From Sulfitobacter sp. HGT1 (GTDB lineage: Bacteria > Pseudomonadota > Alphaproteobacteria > Rhodobacterales > Rhodobacteraceae), in the NCBI RefSeq assembly GCF_013282155.1, contig NZ_BLWI01000012.1, forward strand, positions 62,001 through 126,000: 64,000 bases of DNA, read 5' to 3'. The notes under the pieces are model-generated. The model worked only from the letters and a program-made list of their open reading frames with translations. It did not search any database and was not told the origin of the DNA. Positions 39,387 through 49,757 of this stretch are shown one piece after another. The translations under genes and the position numbers were made by a program. Each line of letters opens with the position of its first letter. The stretch's first letter is position 1.

Positions 39387-40169
39387 CTAAAACGGAAGCG
39401 CGGCACCGTCACGCAACACCGCACGGATCGCGGCCACATAACTGTCGCCATCCGTCACATGCGCATCGCCTTCGTGCATGATCATCGGCGCACAAAGGCG
39501 AAACGCCCCACGCCCGCTTTTGCGCGCCCGCAAGATGATCAACTCTGCCATGCGGCCCGTGCGGGGGGCAATCGGCAAGACCTCGATGCTGCCCATATCA
39601 TGGGGCAAGGCGCGGATCAGATCCGGCAGCCGTTCTGCACGGTGGATGAAATGCGCCTGCCCTTTCGGGGCCAGACGTTTGGCAGCGATTTCGACCCATT
39701 TCGCCAATGGGGTCTGTTCCCCCAAGGCCGTTTCGCGGGCATTATCCAGCGAGGCAACCGAAGCGCCACGGTCAAAATACGGGGGGTTGGCCAGCACATG
39801 GTCAAATTGACGTTGACGTAGCGTCACTGGCATCTCTGCAAGGTCGGCCTCGACAACCTCGAACCCGCAATGGTTGCGCCGGGCCAGCTCGGCATAGGCG
39901 GGCTGAAGCTCTACTCCGGTCAGGGTCAATCCGGGCACCCGCGCGCCCAGACACAAGGATGCAGCCCCAACGCCGCAACCCAGTTCCAACACCCGCTGCC
40001 CCGCCTGCGCAGGCACGGACGCGGCCAATAAAACAGGGTCAACACCCGCCCGATACCCCTTGCGCGGCTGCCACAAATGCAGCTTGCCCCCCAGAAAGGC
40101 GTCATGGGTCAGGTCATCTGGAGCAAAGCTGTTCACGGGGTCAGTCTGGCAGTCCGGTTGGAATGTCAT
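39387..40169 (-). CDS. tRNA1(Val) (adenine-N6)-methyltransferase-like protein
   Basis: A 260-residue class I methyltransferase of the YfiC/TrmN6 type. SAM motif I is VLELGCGVGAASLCLGARVPG, the N6-adenine catalytic loop is NPPYFDRGAS, and the early substrate-entry segment is HLWQPRKGYRAGVDPVLLAA. These fix the family; tRNA position 37 as target is from the E. coli relative and not shown here. Its start overlaps the upstream DUF2007 gene by 29 bases on the same strand. Confidence 0.87.
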   Translation of the reverse strand: MTFQPDCQTDPVNSFAPDDLTHDAFLGGKLHLWQPRKGYRAGVDPVLLAASVPAQAGQRVLELGCGVGAASLCLGARVPGLTLTGVELQPAYAELARRNHCGFEVVEADLAEMPVTLRQRQFDHVLANPPYFDRGASVASLDNARETALGEQTPLAKWVEIAAKRLAPKGQAHFIHRAERLPDLIRALPHDMGSIEVLPIAPRTGRMAELIILRARKSGRGAFRLCAPMIMHEGDAHVTDGDSYVAAIRAVLRDGAALPF

Positions 40170-40362
40170 TGTCGCGTAACACCCGCAGGGCGGCGCTGTG
40201 CTTGTCTTCGTGCACCATCAACCGACGGGGGAAAATACCGATCCCACCTTCGAGCACGCTCATATTTACGTCCAATGGAAAGCAGTCTATATCCTCGCCC
40301 TGAAGAAGGGCGCTGGCAAAAGCGATGATCGTCGGGTCAGTCGTGCGCAAAAGTTCCTTCAT
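40141..40362 (-). CDS. DUF2007 family protein
   Basis: A 73-residue protein that matches the DUF2007 pattern: ELLRTTDPTIIAFASALLQGEDIDCF, an acidic bend, then a short beta hairpin ending RRLMVHEDKHSAALRVLRD. The family is labelled as putative signal-transducing and resembles the GlnB-like fold, but no function is established. It is upstream of and overlaps the TrmN6-like gene by 29 bases, and is divergent from the polyprenyl synthase gene. Confidence 0.85.
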   Translation of the reverse strand: MKELLRTTDPTIIAFASALLQGEDIDCFPLDVNMSVLEGGIGIFPRRLMVHEDKHSAALRVLRDNDIPTGLPD

Positions 40363-40421
40363 AACAGAGATGTAAGTGCAATCGGACCAGATTGTCGAGC
40401 CTTTCAGATGGGGTCATGCAG

Positions 40422-41420
40422 ATGAAGATGGACGTAAGTCAAAAACCACATGACCGTATGGCCAGATATCTGGCCGCTGACATGACGGCAGTGAATGACC
40501 TGATCCGTGACCGCATGGCATCCGAACACGCCCCCCGCATCCCCGAGGTGACCGCCCATCTGGTCGAGGCAGGCGGCAAGCGTTTGCGCCCGATGCTGAC
40601 CCTGGCTGCCGCCCATATTTGTGGCTACGACGGCCCCTATCACATCCACCTTGCCGCGACGGTCGAATTTATTCACACCGCCACTTTGCTGCATGATGAT
40701 GTTGCTGACGAAAGCGGCCAGCGGCGCGGGCGCCCCACGGCGAACCTGCTGTGGGACAATAAATCATCGGTGCTGGTGGGCGACTATCTGTTCGCGCGCA
40801 GTTTCCAGTTGATGACCGAAACCAACAACATGCGCGTGCTGGCGATCCTGTCCAACGCATCGGCAACCATTGCCGAGGGCGAAGTTTTGCAGCTGACCGC
40901 AGCGCAGAACCTTGCCACTGACGAATCTGTCTATCTCAAGGTCGTGCGCGGCAAGACGGCTGCCTTGTTTTCAGCCGCGACCGAAGTTGGCGGCGTGATC
41001 GCCGGTGCCCCTGCCGAACAGATCAAGGCGCTTTATGACTATGGGGATGCCTTGGGCATTGCGTTCCAGATCGTCGATGATCTGCTGGACTATCAGGGGG
41101 ATACAAGCGCCACGGGCAAAAACATCGGTGACGATTTCCGCGAAAGAAAACTAACGCTGCCGGTGATTAAAGCCATCGCAAAAGCAGATGCCGAAGAACA
41201 CGGCTTTTGGAAACGGACCATCGAAAAGGGGCGTCAGGAAGACGGCGATCTGGACCATGCCCTGACCCTTTTGAACAAGCATGACACGCTGAATGCGACA
41301 AGGTCCGATGCCTTGGAATGGGCCGGTCAGGCAAAAGCCGCCTTGCATGCCCTGCCCGATCACGAGTTGCGTGAAATGCTGCACAACCTTGCCGATTACG
41401 TGGTGGCACGGATCAGCTAA
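40422..41420 (+). CDS. ispB: Polyprenyl diphosphate synthase (ubiquinone side chain)
   Basis: A 332-residue all-helical prenyltransferase that extends farnesyl diphosphate with isopentenyl units to make the quinone side chain. The first Asp-rich motif is [10 protein letters not shown] (with [11 protein letters not shown] after it) and the second is [12 protein letters not shown]. Rhodobacteraceae use Q10, so a decaprenyl product is likely but not shown. I take the ATG at 40422 because GGGG lies eight bases upstream; ATGs at 40416 and 40428 are alternatives. It overlaps the convergent ispE by eight bases. Confidence 0.93.
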   Translation: MKMDVSQKPHDRMARYLAADMTAVNDLIRDRMASEHAPRIPEVTAHLVEAGGKRLRPMLTLAAAHICGYDGPYHIHLAATVEFIHTATLLHDDVADESGQRRGRPTANLLWDNKSSVLVGDYLFARSFQLMTETNNMRVLAILSNASATIAEGEVLQLTAAQNLATDESVYLKVVRGKTAALFSAATEVGGVIAGAPAEQIKALYDYGDALGIAFQIVDDLLDYQGDTSATGKNIGDDFRERKLTLPVIKAIAKADAEEHGFWKRTIEKGRQEDGDLDHALTLLNKHDTLNATRSDALEWAGQAKAALHALPDHELREMLHNLADYVVARIS

Positions 41421-42270
41421 GAACCTCTGCGGCGGTGACCCACCAGCCGGGATGGGCGTGGTCAATCCGTGCCGCGGCATGGTTCGCGGCCTCTTCGCTG
41501 TCATACAAGCCAAAGCACGTGGCCCCCGACCCCGACATGCGCGCCAGCAGCGCATCGTCCAGCGCCCCAAGACAATCCGCGATTTCGGGAACGACTTGCA
41601 GCGCCGGTGCCTCAAGGTCATTGCGCTGCACCGCCAGCCACGCCACAAAATCCTGCAGCGTTTTGAAATCCGGTATGGCCTGTGGCATCGGCGCGTTCTG
41701 TTTCGATGCCAACCGGTTGAACACCTCTGGCGTTGAAACCGACTTGTTGGGGTTTACCAGCACCAGCCAGCAGGGCGGCAAGGGCCCGGCTGGCGACAGG
41801 TCTTCGCCGACGCCCCGCATCCGTTGCGGGCCATTGTGCATGCAAACGGGCACGTCAGCGCCCAGGCGCGCCACATCCTCGGGCATAGGCACCCCCCAAT
41901 GACCGCTCAACAGCTTGAGCGCCGTTGCGGCATCAGCCGATCCACCACCGATCCCGGCGGCGGCAGGCAGCACCTTGGTCAAAAGCAACCGCGCCCCGCG
42001 TGTGCCTTCGGCATCCAGCAGCCGCGCTGCCCGGATAACAAGGTTACGGTCATCCAGCGGCGCGGCATCCGCATAGGGGCCGTCAATGAAAAGCTCCAAC
42101 TCGGCTGACGGCGTAACGCTCAGCAGATCGCCAACCGCCGCGCGCACCACCAGACTGTCCAGCAGGTGATAGCCGTCGGCGCGTTGCCCCGTGACGTGCA
42201 ATGTCAGGTTAATCTTGGCCCATGCCGGCTCTGAATACTCGAGGCCAAGGGCCGCGCGGTTCGTGCGCAT
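41413..42270 (-). CDS. ispE: 4-diphosphocytidyl-2-C-methyl-D-erythritol kinase
   Basis: A 285-residue GHMP kinase of the non-mevalonate isoprenoid pathway, phosphorylating CDP-methylerythritol. Visible: [27 protein letters not shown] at the N-terminus and the ATP loop [19 protein letters not shown]. The ATG at 42270 overlaps the TPR gene stop by one base (TGATG). It converges with ispB, itself an isoprenoid gene, with eight bases of overlap at the 3' ends. Confidence 0.95.
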   Translation of the reverse strand: MRTNRAALGLEYSEPAWAKINLTLHVTGQRADGYHLLDSLVVRAAVGDLLSVTPSAELELFIDGPYADAAPLDDRNLVIRAARLLDAEGTRGARLLLTKVLPAAAGIGGGSADAATALKLLSGHWGVPMPEDVARLGADVPVCMHNGPQRMRGVGEDLSPAGPLPPCWLVLVNPNKSVSTPEVFNRLASKQNAPMPQAIPDFKTLQDFVAWLAVQRNDLEAPALQVVPEIADCLGALDDALLARMSGSGATCFGLYDSEEAANHAAARIDHAHPGWWVTAAEVLS

Positions 42271-43985
42271 CAATCCGCCATTACCTTGGTCAGCGGATCG
42301 GCCCCTTCTTCCTCGAGGACGACATCCAGACCGACTTCCAGCTTGCGGCGCATCCGGTCCGGTTCGGCTTCGCTGTCGGCATCTTCGGGGTCAACAAAAG
42401 ACAAGGCCCGCCGCCACTGGAATTCGGCCTCACGCTTTCGGCCAACCGCCCAATACACGTCACCCAGATGATCATTCACCACCGGATCAACAGCAACCAG
42501 TTCCACCGCGCGTTCCATCTGTGACACCGCTTCTTCGTAGCGGCCAAGACGGTAGAGCACCCAACCGAGGGAATCGACGATATAGCCCGATCCGGGGCTT
42601 GCCGCGACAGCGCGTTCGATCATGTTCAACGCTTCGTCCAGATTGCGCCCCTGTTCGACCAGCGAATATCCCAGATAATTCAACACCTGTGGCTGGTCGG
42701 GATTGATCGCCAGCGCTGCGCGAAAATCGGCCTCGGCCTTGTCCAGATCGCCGCCGCGTTCTTCGGAAATGCCACGGGCATAGAAAAGCACCCAGCGTTG
42801 CGGGTTGGTTTCGGCCGTCAGTTCGATCGCACGGTCATAGGAGTCAATGGCCGCCTTGAATTTGTCTTCTGCCCGCAGCGCATCGCCAAGCGCGGAATGC
42901 ACTGATGGCAATTCACCATGGCTGCGCGTCAATTGCTGCAAAACCTCGATCGCCTGTTCGGGTCGGCCAGACCTGCGCAAAGCCGCAGCGCGGCCCAATT
43001 CGGCAGCATGATAGGCCGGATCATTGGCAGGAACATTTGCCAGCTCGGTAATCGCAAGATCATATTGCGCAAGGCCCTCAAGCAGATCAGCCGTAAGCAG
43101 CAGCGCGTCAATGTGGTTCGGGTTCAGATACCGCGCGATCCGCGAATACAGCAGCACATAATAATCGCCCGCAGATTCACTCCGCAACACAGCCGCAAAG
43201 GTGAAAAACACCTCGGCAATTCCGGCTTTGGCATCGGCGATCTGGGTGAATTTGATCGGCTCGTCGTTGGTCAGCGCCAGAACAAGCGCTTCGAGTTCGG
43301 GGTCGGTACTGTCACCGAAACTGGCCTTGAGCAGGGCAAGCGCCTGATCCTTGCGATCCAGTTGGCCCAGAATTTCGGCCCGCGCAATCACACCACGCCG
43401 GGTCTGTCCTGCCGCACCCGCCTTGTTGGAGGCAAAGATGTCCTCCGCCCCTTCGAAATCGCCCACAGATGCCAGCGCCAGCGCCTTGTGATACATCACA
43501 AACCCCTGCATCCCGGCTTCCTGGCTCAGCTTGTCAAACTCGGTGATTGCCTGCGTCATGTCGCCCTTGCCGACATAGGACCACGCCTTGACCAACCCGT
43601 CGACCCAAGGGCCGATGCCCGCCTCGTCGCCTTTTTGCGCCAGCAGCCCGTCAAAGTCGCCCTTTTGTGTCAAATCGGCGGTGGAGACCAGATAGGCAAC
43701 CTGTGAGCTTTGGTTTTTCGCGGCCAGAACCTTGGCCAGGGGCGCGGCCTTTGCGATATCGCCCAAGGACAGATAGGCAAGGATCGTGCTTTCCAACAGT
43801 TCGCTATTCATGCTGTCGCGCGCCAGGGCCTGTGCATAGTAATCAGCGGCTTCTGCAAAATCACTGCGCGCGGCAGCGTGTCGTCCGGCAAGATAGGCAC
43901 CCGATACGGACTGCGCTGAAACGGGCAGTGCCCCGGTCACAGCCAAGGCCATGACACTGGCAGAAAACAACAGGTTACGGATCAT
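42270..43985 (-). CDS. Exported tetratricopeptide-repeat protein
   Basis: A 571-residue secreted TPR protein. The signal peptide is [24 protein letters not shown]. About ten TPR-like helical pairs follow; the best are in the C-terminal half ([61 protein letters not shown]). Such proteins scaffold periplasmic or outer-membrane complexes; the partner is unknown. The ATG at 43985 is chosen for the signal peptide; the open frame upstream is not conserved-looking. It is translationally coupled to ispE through TGATG. Confidence 0.85.
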   Translation of the reverse strand: MIRNLLFSASVMALAVTGALPVSAQSVSGAYLAGRHAAARSDFAEAADYYAQALARDSMNSELLESTILAYLSLGDIAKAAPLAKVLAAKNQSSQVAYLVSTADLTQKGDFDGLLAQKGDEAGIGPWVDGLVKAWSYVGKGDMTQAITEFDKLSQEAGMQGFVMYHKALALASVGDFEGAEDIFASNKAGAAGQTRRGVIARAEILGQLDRKDQALALLKASFGDSTDPELEALVLALTNDEPIKFTQIADAKAGIAEVFFTFAAVLRSESAGDYYVLLYSRIARYLNPNHIDALLLTADLLEGLAQYDLAITELANVPANDPAYHAAELGRAAALRRSGRPEQAIEVLQQLTRSHGELPSVHSALGDALRAEDKFKAAIDSYDRAIELTAETNPQRWVLFYARGISEERGGDLDKAEADFRAALAINPDQPQVLNYLGYSLVEQGRNLDEALNMIERAVAASPGSGYIVDSLGWVLYRLGRYEEAVSQMERAVELVAVDPVVNDHLGDVYWAVGRKREAEFQWRRALSFVDPEDADSEAEPDRMRRKLEVGLDVVLEEEGADPLTKVMAD

Positions 43986-44147
43986 ATGTGCAGGCCTTAT
44001 CTTGTTTCGATCAACGCTATCAGGTTCACCCCCAAGCGCAATGGCACCCCGCCGCCCAAGCACGCAGTCGTGAGCAGTAATTTGCCCGTCTAATACGAAA
44101 AAAGGCGCGCCGCAGCACGCCTTTTGATGGTTTCGCAAGCGACCCTA

Positions 44148-45797
44148 TTACATGTTCGGATAGTTCGGGCCGTCCCCGCCCTGCGGCGTTGTCCAGACGA
44201 TGTTCTGCGACGGGTCTTTGATGTCGCAGGTTTTGCAATGCACGCAGTTCTGGAAGTTGATGACAAAACGCGGGTCTTTGCCCTCTTCCTCAACGAATTC
44301 GTACACACCGGCGGGGCAATAGCGCGCCGACGGGCCCGCGTATTCCTTGAGGTTCACATTTACCGGCACGGACGGGTCTTTCAACGTCAGATGCGCAGGC
44401 TGGTTTTCATCGTGGTTTGTAAAGGAAAACGCGACGTTGGTCAGACGGTCAAAGCTCAGCTTTCCATCGGGCTTGGGATAGTCGATCTTTTTGTGCTTGC
44501 TGGCTTTTTCCGTCGCCTCGGCATCGGATTTCCCGTGGCCAAGCGTACCCAGAAGCGAAAAGCCCAAGGTGTTGGTCCACATGTCGAACCCACCCACGGC
44601 AAGCGATGTCATCAGACCGTATTTGCTCCACAACGGTTTGACGTTGCGCACTTTTTTCAGGTCTTTACCGATCTCGCCGCCGCGCACGTCTTGCTCATAG
44701 GCGGTCAGCTCGTCACCGGAACGGCCAGCCTGGATCGCATCAAATGCGGCTTCGGCGGCGGCTTTGCCCGACAGCATGGCGTTGTGATTGCCCTTGATGC
44801 GCGGCACGTTGACCATGCCCACCGAACAGCCCAGCAGCGCCACACCGGGTGCAACCATCTTGGGCATCGACTGATAGCCACCTTCGGTGATGGCACGCGC
44901 ACCATAGGCGACGCGCTTGCCGCCTTTCAGCAGCTCGGCGACCATCGGGTGATGTTTAAAGCGCTGGAATTCCATGTAGGGGAACACATGCGGGTTTTTA
45001 TAGCCCAAATGCACAACAAAACCGACATATACCTGATTGTTTTCAATGTGGTAGATGAACGATCCGCCACCGGCATTGCTGTTCAGAGGCCAGCCCATCG
45101 TGTGGGTCACGGTGCCTTCTTTGTGCTTGGCGGGGTCGATTTCCCAGATCTCTTTCATGCCAAGCCCGTATTTCTGCGGTTCCTTGCCAGCATCCAGATC
45201 ATATTTCGCGATCACCTGCTTTGACAGGCTGCCGCGCACGCCCTCGGACAGGAACACGTATTTGCCGTGCAGTTCCATGCCGGGCTCATAGTTGTCACCC
45301 TTGGTGCCATCCGGGTTGATCCCGAATTCACCGGCAACCACGCCTTTGATCTCGCCATTTTCGCCGTACACCAGTTCCGAACAGGACATGCCGGGGAAAA
45401 TCTCGACACCCAGCTCTTCGGCTTGCTCGGCCATCCAGCGACAGACATTCGCCATCGACACGATATAGTTGCCGTGGTTGTTCATCAGCGGTGGCATGGG
45501 GAAGTTGGGCACGCGCAGCTTGCCCGCCTCGCCCAGCATGTAAAAGTTGTCTTCGATCACCTTGGTCTTTATCGGCGCGCCTTTTTCTTTCCAATCAGGC
45601 ATCAACGCGTCCAGACCGATCGGGTCCAGCACGGCACCCGACAGGATATGCGCGCCCACTTCGGACCCTTTTTCCAGCACGACGACGTTGCAGTCGGCAT
45701 CAAGCTGTTTCAGACGGATCGCGGCAGACAGGCCCGCAGGACCAGCGCCAACAATAACGACGTCATATTCCATTGTTTCGCGTTCAACTTCGGCCAT
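44148..45797 (-). CDS. Electron transfer flavoprotein-ubiquinone oxidoreductase
   Basis: A 549-residue membrane-associated flavo-iron-sulfur enzyme that passes electrons from reduced ETF (from acyl-CoA and other dehydrogenases) to ubiquinone. It has the N-terminal FAD loop VVIVGAGPAGLSAAIRL and a C-terminal 4Fe-4S ferredoxin-like domain with Cys in CPAGVYEF and NCVHCKTCDIKDP. The ATG at 45797 has GGAG about seven bases upstream. It stands alone and would serve the acyl-CoA dehydrogenase encoded at 55-57 kb; etfAB are not in the window. Confidence 0.96.
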   Translation of the reverse strand: MAEVERETMEYDVVIVGAGPAGLSAAIRLKQLDADCNVVVLEKGSEVGAHILSGAVLDPIGLDALMPDWKEKGAPIKTKVIEDNFYMLGEAGKLRVPNFPMPPLMNNHGNYIVSMANVCRWMAEQAEELGVEIFPGMSCSELVYGENGEIKGVVAGEFGINPDGTKGDNYEPGMELHGKYVFLSEGVRGSLSKQVIAKYDLDAGKEPQKYGLGMKEIWEIDPAKHKEGTVTHTMGWPLNSNAGGGSFIYHIENNQVYVGFVVHLGYKNPHVFPYMEFQRFKHHPMVAELLKGGKRVAYGARAITEGGYQSMPKMVAPGVALLGCSVGMVNVPRIKGNHNAMLSGKAAAEAAFDAIQAGRSGDELTAYEQDVRGGEIGKDLKKVRNVKPLWSKYGLMTSLAVGGFDMWTNTLGFSLLGTLGHGKSDAEATEKASKHKKIDYPKPDGKLSFDRLTNVAFSFTNHDENQPAHLTLKDPSVPVNVNLKEYAGPSARYCPAGVYEFVEEEGKDPRFVINFQNCVHCKTCDIKDPSQNIVWTTPQGGDGPNYPNM

Positions 45798-46128
45798 TTG
45801 GGGCTCCTCTTCGGGCAGAAAATGGGTTTGGATTTGGCTAAACCAGCAGGGCTTGCTTTGCAATCGGAACACAACGTTAAAATGCAGGCCCGCGACAGTT
45901 TCGTACCTATTTAACGCCCGTCCCGTCATTATGTTTCGCCATGCGAGATAATCTGGCCCGACGCGGTGCAACAAATTTAATCAAATCCCCGCAGGCGAAG
46001 TTTGGCAGGGCCGCAACACTCCGCTCTTGCAATCATCCGCTACTTTGGGTCAGGTAAGGACCAATTCAAATCGGTTGCACCCTCAGGCTTGGCTTGGGGC
46101 TGTGACCCTCATTGCGTGGACGACCACA
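45798..46128. other. Divergent intergenic region between ETF-QO and greA, nothing specific seen
   Basis: A 331-base gap between two divergent housekeeping genes. It should hold both promoters, but I see no pair of good hexamers at normal spacing, no strong hairpin and no tRNA-like sequence. An in-frame extension of greA runs upstream here but has no ribosome site or conserved sequence. Confidence 0.5.
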
Positions 46129-46599
46129 ATGGAAAAAATCCCGATGACCCGCGCCGGTCATACTGCTTTGGAAACCGAACTAAAGCACCTCAAGACGGTA
46201 GAACGTCCTGCAATCATCAAGGCGATTGCCGAAGCGCGCGAGCATGGTGACCTGTCCGAAAACGCCGAATACCATTCCGCCAAGGAAAAACAGTCCTTTA
46301 TCGAAGGCCGCGTGAAAGAGCTGGAAGGCGCGATTTCGCTGGCCGACGTGATTGACCCGTCCAAAATGTCCGGCTCCATCAAGTTTGGTGCCAAGGTCAC
46401 CTTGGTGGACGAAGACACCGACGAAGAAAAAACCTATCAGATTGTTGGTGAATACGAGGCCAACATTGAAAAAGGGCTTTTGAACATCAAATCCCCCATT
46501 GCACGTGCGTTGATCGGCAAAGAAGAAGGCGATAGCGTTGCAGTGCGAACTCCGGGGGGTGAAAAATCGTATGAGGTTCTCAAGATCATTTACGCTTGA
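46129..46599 (+). CDS. greA: Transcription elongation factor GreA
   Basis: A 156-residue factor that rescues backtracked RNA polymerase by stimulating transcript cleavage. The N-terminal coiled coil is typical ([34 protein letters not shown]), with the tip acidic residues in [16 protein letters not shown], and the C-terminal globular domain contains [19 protein letters not shown]. The ATG at 46129 is supported by conserved MEKIPMTR; the next ATG is at 46144. It is followed after 15 bases by the unknown membrane protein gene. Confidence 0.97.
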   Translation: MEKIPMTRAGHTALETELKHLKTVERPAIIKAIAEAREHGDLSENAEYHSAKEKQSFIEGRVKELEGAISLADVIDPSKMSGSIKFGAKVTLVDEDTDEEKTYQIVGEYEANIEKGLLNIKSPIARALIGKEEGDSVAVRTPGGEKSYEVLKIIYA

Positions 46600-46614
46600 T
46601 CTGGGGTTTTCAGC

Positions 46615-47664
46615 ATGACCGAAAATGTGCCTGCCAAACCGTCAAGGCCGAACCCGCCGCGCCAGTCGGCGCGCTCTACGCCGTTCGGCGTCTATTCACG
46701 CCCGAATGACAAAAGCATTTCCAATATCGAAATTATCGCCATTGCACTAAGCGTGCTTTGGCTGCTGGGCTCTGCCATCTTTTTTCTGGTGCAACCTGCC
46801 AACCCCAACCCCGACGCCGGGGATAGCGGCCTTCGGTTCTTGATGACGATGCTGGCGATTTTCATGCCCGTCGCGATGATCTGGGTTGCCGCCACGGCAG
46901 CACGGGCCAGCCGCGTGATGCGCGAGGAAAGCCAGCGTTTGCAATCTGCAATCGACGCCATCCGGCAGGCCTATATCGCGCAGCAGCAAGGCAAACCCTT
47001 TGATGGCGATGCCTCGGTCAATCGTAAACTTGACGAAATCGCCGCCGCCGCCCGCAAAACCGAAACCGCGCTGGCGACGTTTCAAACCCGCCGTGATGCG
47101 GCACCCCGCGCCGCAGTCCCCGTGCCTGTCGTTGCGCTGTCTGACGATCAGCCCACATTGGCCCTTGGCACCCAAGCCAGCGATATGGCCCCCGCGCTGT
47201 CGCATGACGATTTCATTCGGGCGCTGAACTTCCCCGAAACGGCGGACGACACCGAAGGCTTTAACGCCCTGCGCAAAGCCCTGAAAGACCGCAACGCATC
47301 CCAATTGGTGCAGGCATCCCAAGACGTGCTGACCCTGCTGAGCCATGATGGCATCTACATGGATGACCTGCGCCCTGACCGTGCCCGCCCCGAAGTCTGG
47401 CGCGAATTTGCACAAGGGGCCCGTGGCCGGACGATTGCGGCCCTTGGCGGTGTGCGGGACCGGTCATCGCTTGCGTTAACCAATGCACGCATGAAGCAGG
47501 ACCCGATTTTTCGGGATGCAGCACATCATTTCCTGCGGCGCTTTGACCGTGTTTTCGCCAGCTTTGAGGCGCAGGCATCGGATGCTGAAATCTCGGCTCT
47601 GGCTGAAACACGCACCGCGCGGGCGTTCATGTTGCTGGGCCGTGTGGCGGGCACCTTCGACTAG
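46615..47664 (+). CDS. Unknown protein with two membrane helices and helical cytosolic domain
   Basis: A 349-residue protein I do not recognise. The N-terminus is Pro/Arg-rich (about 35 residues), followed by two hydrophobic helices (IIAIALSVLWLLGSAIFFLV and FLMTMLAIFMPVAMIWVAATAA). A long helical stretch with EESQRLQSAIDAIRQAYIAQQ follows, then a soluble C-terminal domain (FIRALNFPETADDTEGF, FLRRFDRVFASFEAQA). It may share a transcript with greA. I recall similar hypothetical proteins beside greA in Rhodobacteraceae, but no function is known. Confidence 0.75.
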   Translation: MTENVPAKPSRPNPPRQSARSTPFGVYSRPNDKSISNIEIIAIALSVLWLLGSAIFFLVQPANPNPDAGDSGLRFLMTMLAIFMPVAMIWVAATAARASRVMREESQRLQSAIDAIRQAYIAQQQGKPFDGDASVNRKLDEIAAAARKTETALATFQTRRDAAPRAAVPVPVVALSDDQPTLALGTQASDMAPALSHDDFIRALNFPETADDTEGFNALRKALKDRNASQLVQASQDVLTLLSHDGIYMDDLRPDRARPEVWREFAQGARGRTIAALGGVRDRSSLALTNARMKQDPIFRDAAHHFLRRFDRVFASFEAQASDAEISALAETRTARAFMLLGRVAGTFD

Positions 47665-47684
47665 GGCGCGGGTGCCTTGAGGCC

Positions 47685-49757
47685 CTAAATCCCGAAGGAT
47701 CCGTAGGGGATGAACCGCACCGGATCGCCGGGGCGCACATGGACCGCGCCGTCCGGCAGTTCCACCAGACCCTCCGCCCAGCTTAGCCCGCTGATCCGGC
47801 CCGATCCTTCGGAGGCGAACACCTCGACCTGACCGTCGCGCATGCGGGCGCGCAGATATTCGCGACGTCCCGGTTTTTTGCGTTTCTCAAATGCCGCCGG
47901 CACGTTGAACCCTTGCGGTGTGGTCCATTCCTGCCCGGCCATCACGGCCAAAGCGGGGCGCGCAAAAATCAAGGTGCACACCATTGCCGCGACAGGATTG
48001 CCCGGCAGACCAAAAACCGGCATCCCCTGCCACATCCCCAAAGCCAAAGGCCGTCCCGGCTTGACCGCGATCCGCCAAAGCGACAAGGCACCGGCTTCCT
48101 CCAGCAGCGCCGACACGTGATCTTCGTCCCCCGCCGACGCGCCGCCACTGGTCAAGATCGCATCCACGCGGCCCGTGGCACCGTCCAGCCGCGCACGCAA
48201 AGCCGCGCGGTCATCGCCCACATGGCCCAGATCAACGGCGTGATAGCCGAACTGGGCGATCAGCGCCAAAAGCATCGGCCGGTTCGCGTCGTAAATCTGG
48301 CCATCCGCGGCGGTATCGCCCGGTTGCACGATCTCGTCCCCGGTCGAAATCACGCCAACCCGCAAGGGCCGGTACACGTCCAGCGCGGCATTTCCGGTGG
48401 CGGCCATCAGCGCCAGATCGGCAGCCGTCACGCGACGCCCCGCACCTGTGGTCACCTCGCCTTGCGTTATGTCCTCGCCCGCCTTGCGGGTGTTTGACCC
48501 CGCCTTGATCGGGCCGTTGAAATGCACGGCACCCGCATCAATGCGGACGTCTTCCTGCAACACCACCGTATCAACCCCTTGGGGCAATGCCGCCCCGGTG
48601 AGGATACGGATTGCCTGCCCATCAGGCACAACCCCCGGCGCATCACCCGCAGCAGCGCGGCCAGCGGCCAAAGGCAACCGATGCGGCCCCGCGCCCCGCC
48701 CGCCTGCAAAACCATAGCCGTCAACAGCAGTATTCGGCAGCGGCGGGTTTGCGCGTTTTGCAATCACGTCCCGTGCCACGACACGCCCCAAGGCATCGCC
48801 CAGCCCGACCGTTTCGACCGCAACGACCCGCGACAATCTTGCGCGCAACAGCTTCAGCGCTTCGTCTACCGGCGTCCAATGCACGCCCGGTGGCAGGGCA
48901 AAGCAATCATTGCGCAACGGTGCGGCAGACCGCAGACGGTCCTCGAAACCAAGCCCGAAAATCCAGCCTTCTTCGGGGGCCGAGACGTCAAGCATTTCTG
49001 CCAATGCAGTGCCCGACTGGCCGCTGATCTGGCGCGCGGCTTCCTGCACCTGCCACGCGTCCTTGATCACCCCCTGCGGGGCGGCACCCACCGTAAGCGA
49101 GGGCCAGATTTCAACAAACGCCACCTGCGACGTCAGGGGCTCAAAGGGCCAAACGCTGACCTTTTCGCGAAACCTGCTGCGCAACCGCGACAGAACCGGC
49201 AAGCCCATGAAAACCTGCGATCCGACCGCCCCCGCACCGGCCATTTGCCAACAGGTGAACGCGCCCTTGGCTTGGGCTTCCGACTGGCGCTTGTCCGCGA
49301 AAGGGTTCGAATAATCGGCCTTTGTGCGCGGCAAGCCGGGAATGTCACGCTTGGGCAGGCCGTTGGCCCAGAACGGGCCGCGCCCGTCGCCAAGCGCAAG
49401 GTTCAACTCTCCGGCCAGATCAAAACGGTTGTTCGCATCGCCCGTGTCCTTGATCCGTGCCTCGAACCAGTCCCAAAGTGCCAGCGGGTCGGGCGCGCCG
49501 GTCAAAGCCTCGGCAAAACCGGCGGGATAGCCAAAGGGGAAATCAAAACCGATCATGACGCGGCGATCGGTGCCCAATTCGGTTTCTATCAGATCAGCGA
49601 TCCACGCCTCTGCCGCGATCCGGTTGCGCAGATAAACCGGGTCTTGGGGTTGCCCCCCACGACTGATCCCCGCCCAGATCGCATCCTTACGCGGGCGCGC
49701 GCCGGTATCATTGCCGCCCGACCAGTCGATCATCACAATTGTATCGAAACCCGTCAA
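47685..49757 (-). CDS. MoeA molybdotransferase fused to a large N-terminal domain
   Basis: A 690-residue protein. Residues from about 295 on are a complete MoeA (PLPNTAVDGYGFAGG, LTGAALPQGVDTVVLQEDV, GVISTGDEIVQPG, ILTSGGASAGDEDHV, GLPGNPVAAMV), which inserts molybdate into adenylylated molybdopterin. The first 290 residues are another domain (MIDWSGGNDTG, MIGFDFPFGYPAGF), resembling an RNase H-like DUF429 fold. The TTG start at 49757 overlaps the mobB stop and has GAGG seven bases upstream. It is last in the fdhD-mobA-mobB-moeA operon. The N-domain role is unknown. Confidence 0.87.
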   Translation of the reverse strand: MTGFDTIVMIDWSGGNDTGARPRKDAIWAGISRGGQPQDPVYLRNRIAAEAWIADLIETELGTDRRVMIGFDFPFGYPAGFAEALTGAPDPLALWDWFEARIKDTGDANNRFDLAGELNLALGDGRGPFWANGLPKRDIPGLPRTKADYSNPFADKRQSEAQAKGAFTCWQMAGAGAVGSQVFMGLPVLSRLRSRFREKVSVWPFEPLTSQVAFVEIWPSLTVGAAPQGVIKDAWQVQEAARQISGQSGTALAEMLDVSAPEEGWIFGLGFEDRLRSAAPLRNDCFALPPGVHWTPVDEALKLLRARLSRVVAVETVGLGDALGRVVARDVIAKRANPPLPNTAVDGYGFAGGRGAGPHRLPLAAGRAAAGDAPGVVPDGQAIRILTGAALPQGVDTVVLQEDVRIDAGAVHFNGPIKAGSNTRKAGEDITQGEVTTGAGRRVTAADLALMAATGNAALDVYRPLRVGVISTGDEIVQPGDTAADGQIYDANRPMLLALIAQFGYHAVDLGHVGDDRAALRARLDGATGRVDAILTSGGASAGDEDHVSALLEEAGALSLWRIAVKPGRPLALGMWQGMPVFGLPGNPVAAMVCTLIFARPALAVMAGQEWTTPQGFNVPAAFEKRKKPGRREYLRARMRDGQVEVFASEGSGRISGLSWAEGLVELPDGAVHVRPGDPVRFIPYGSFGI

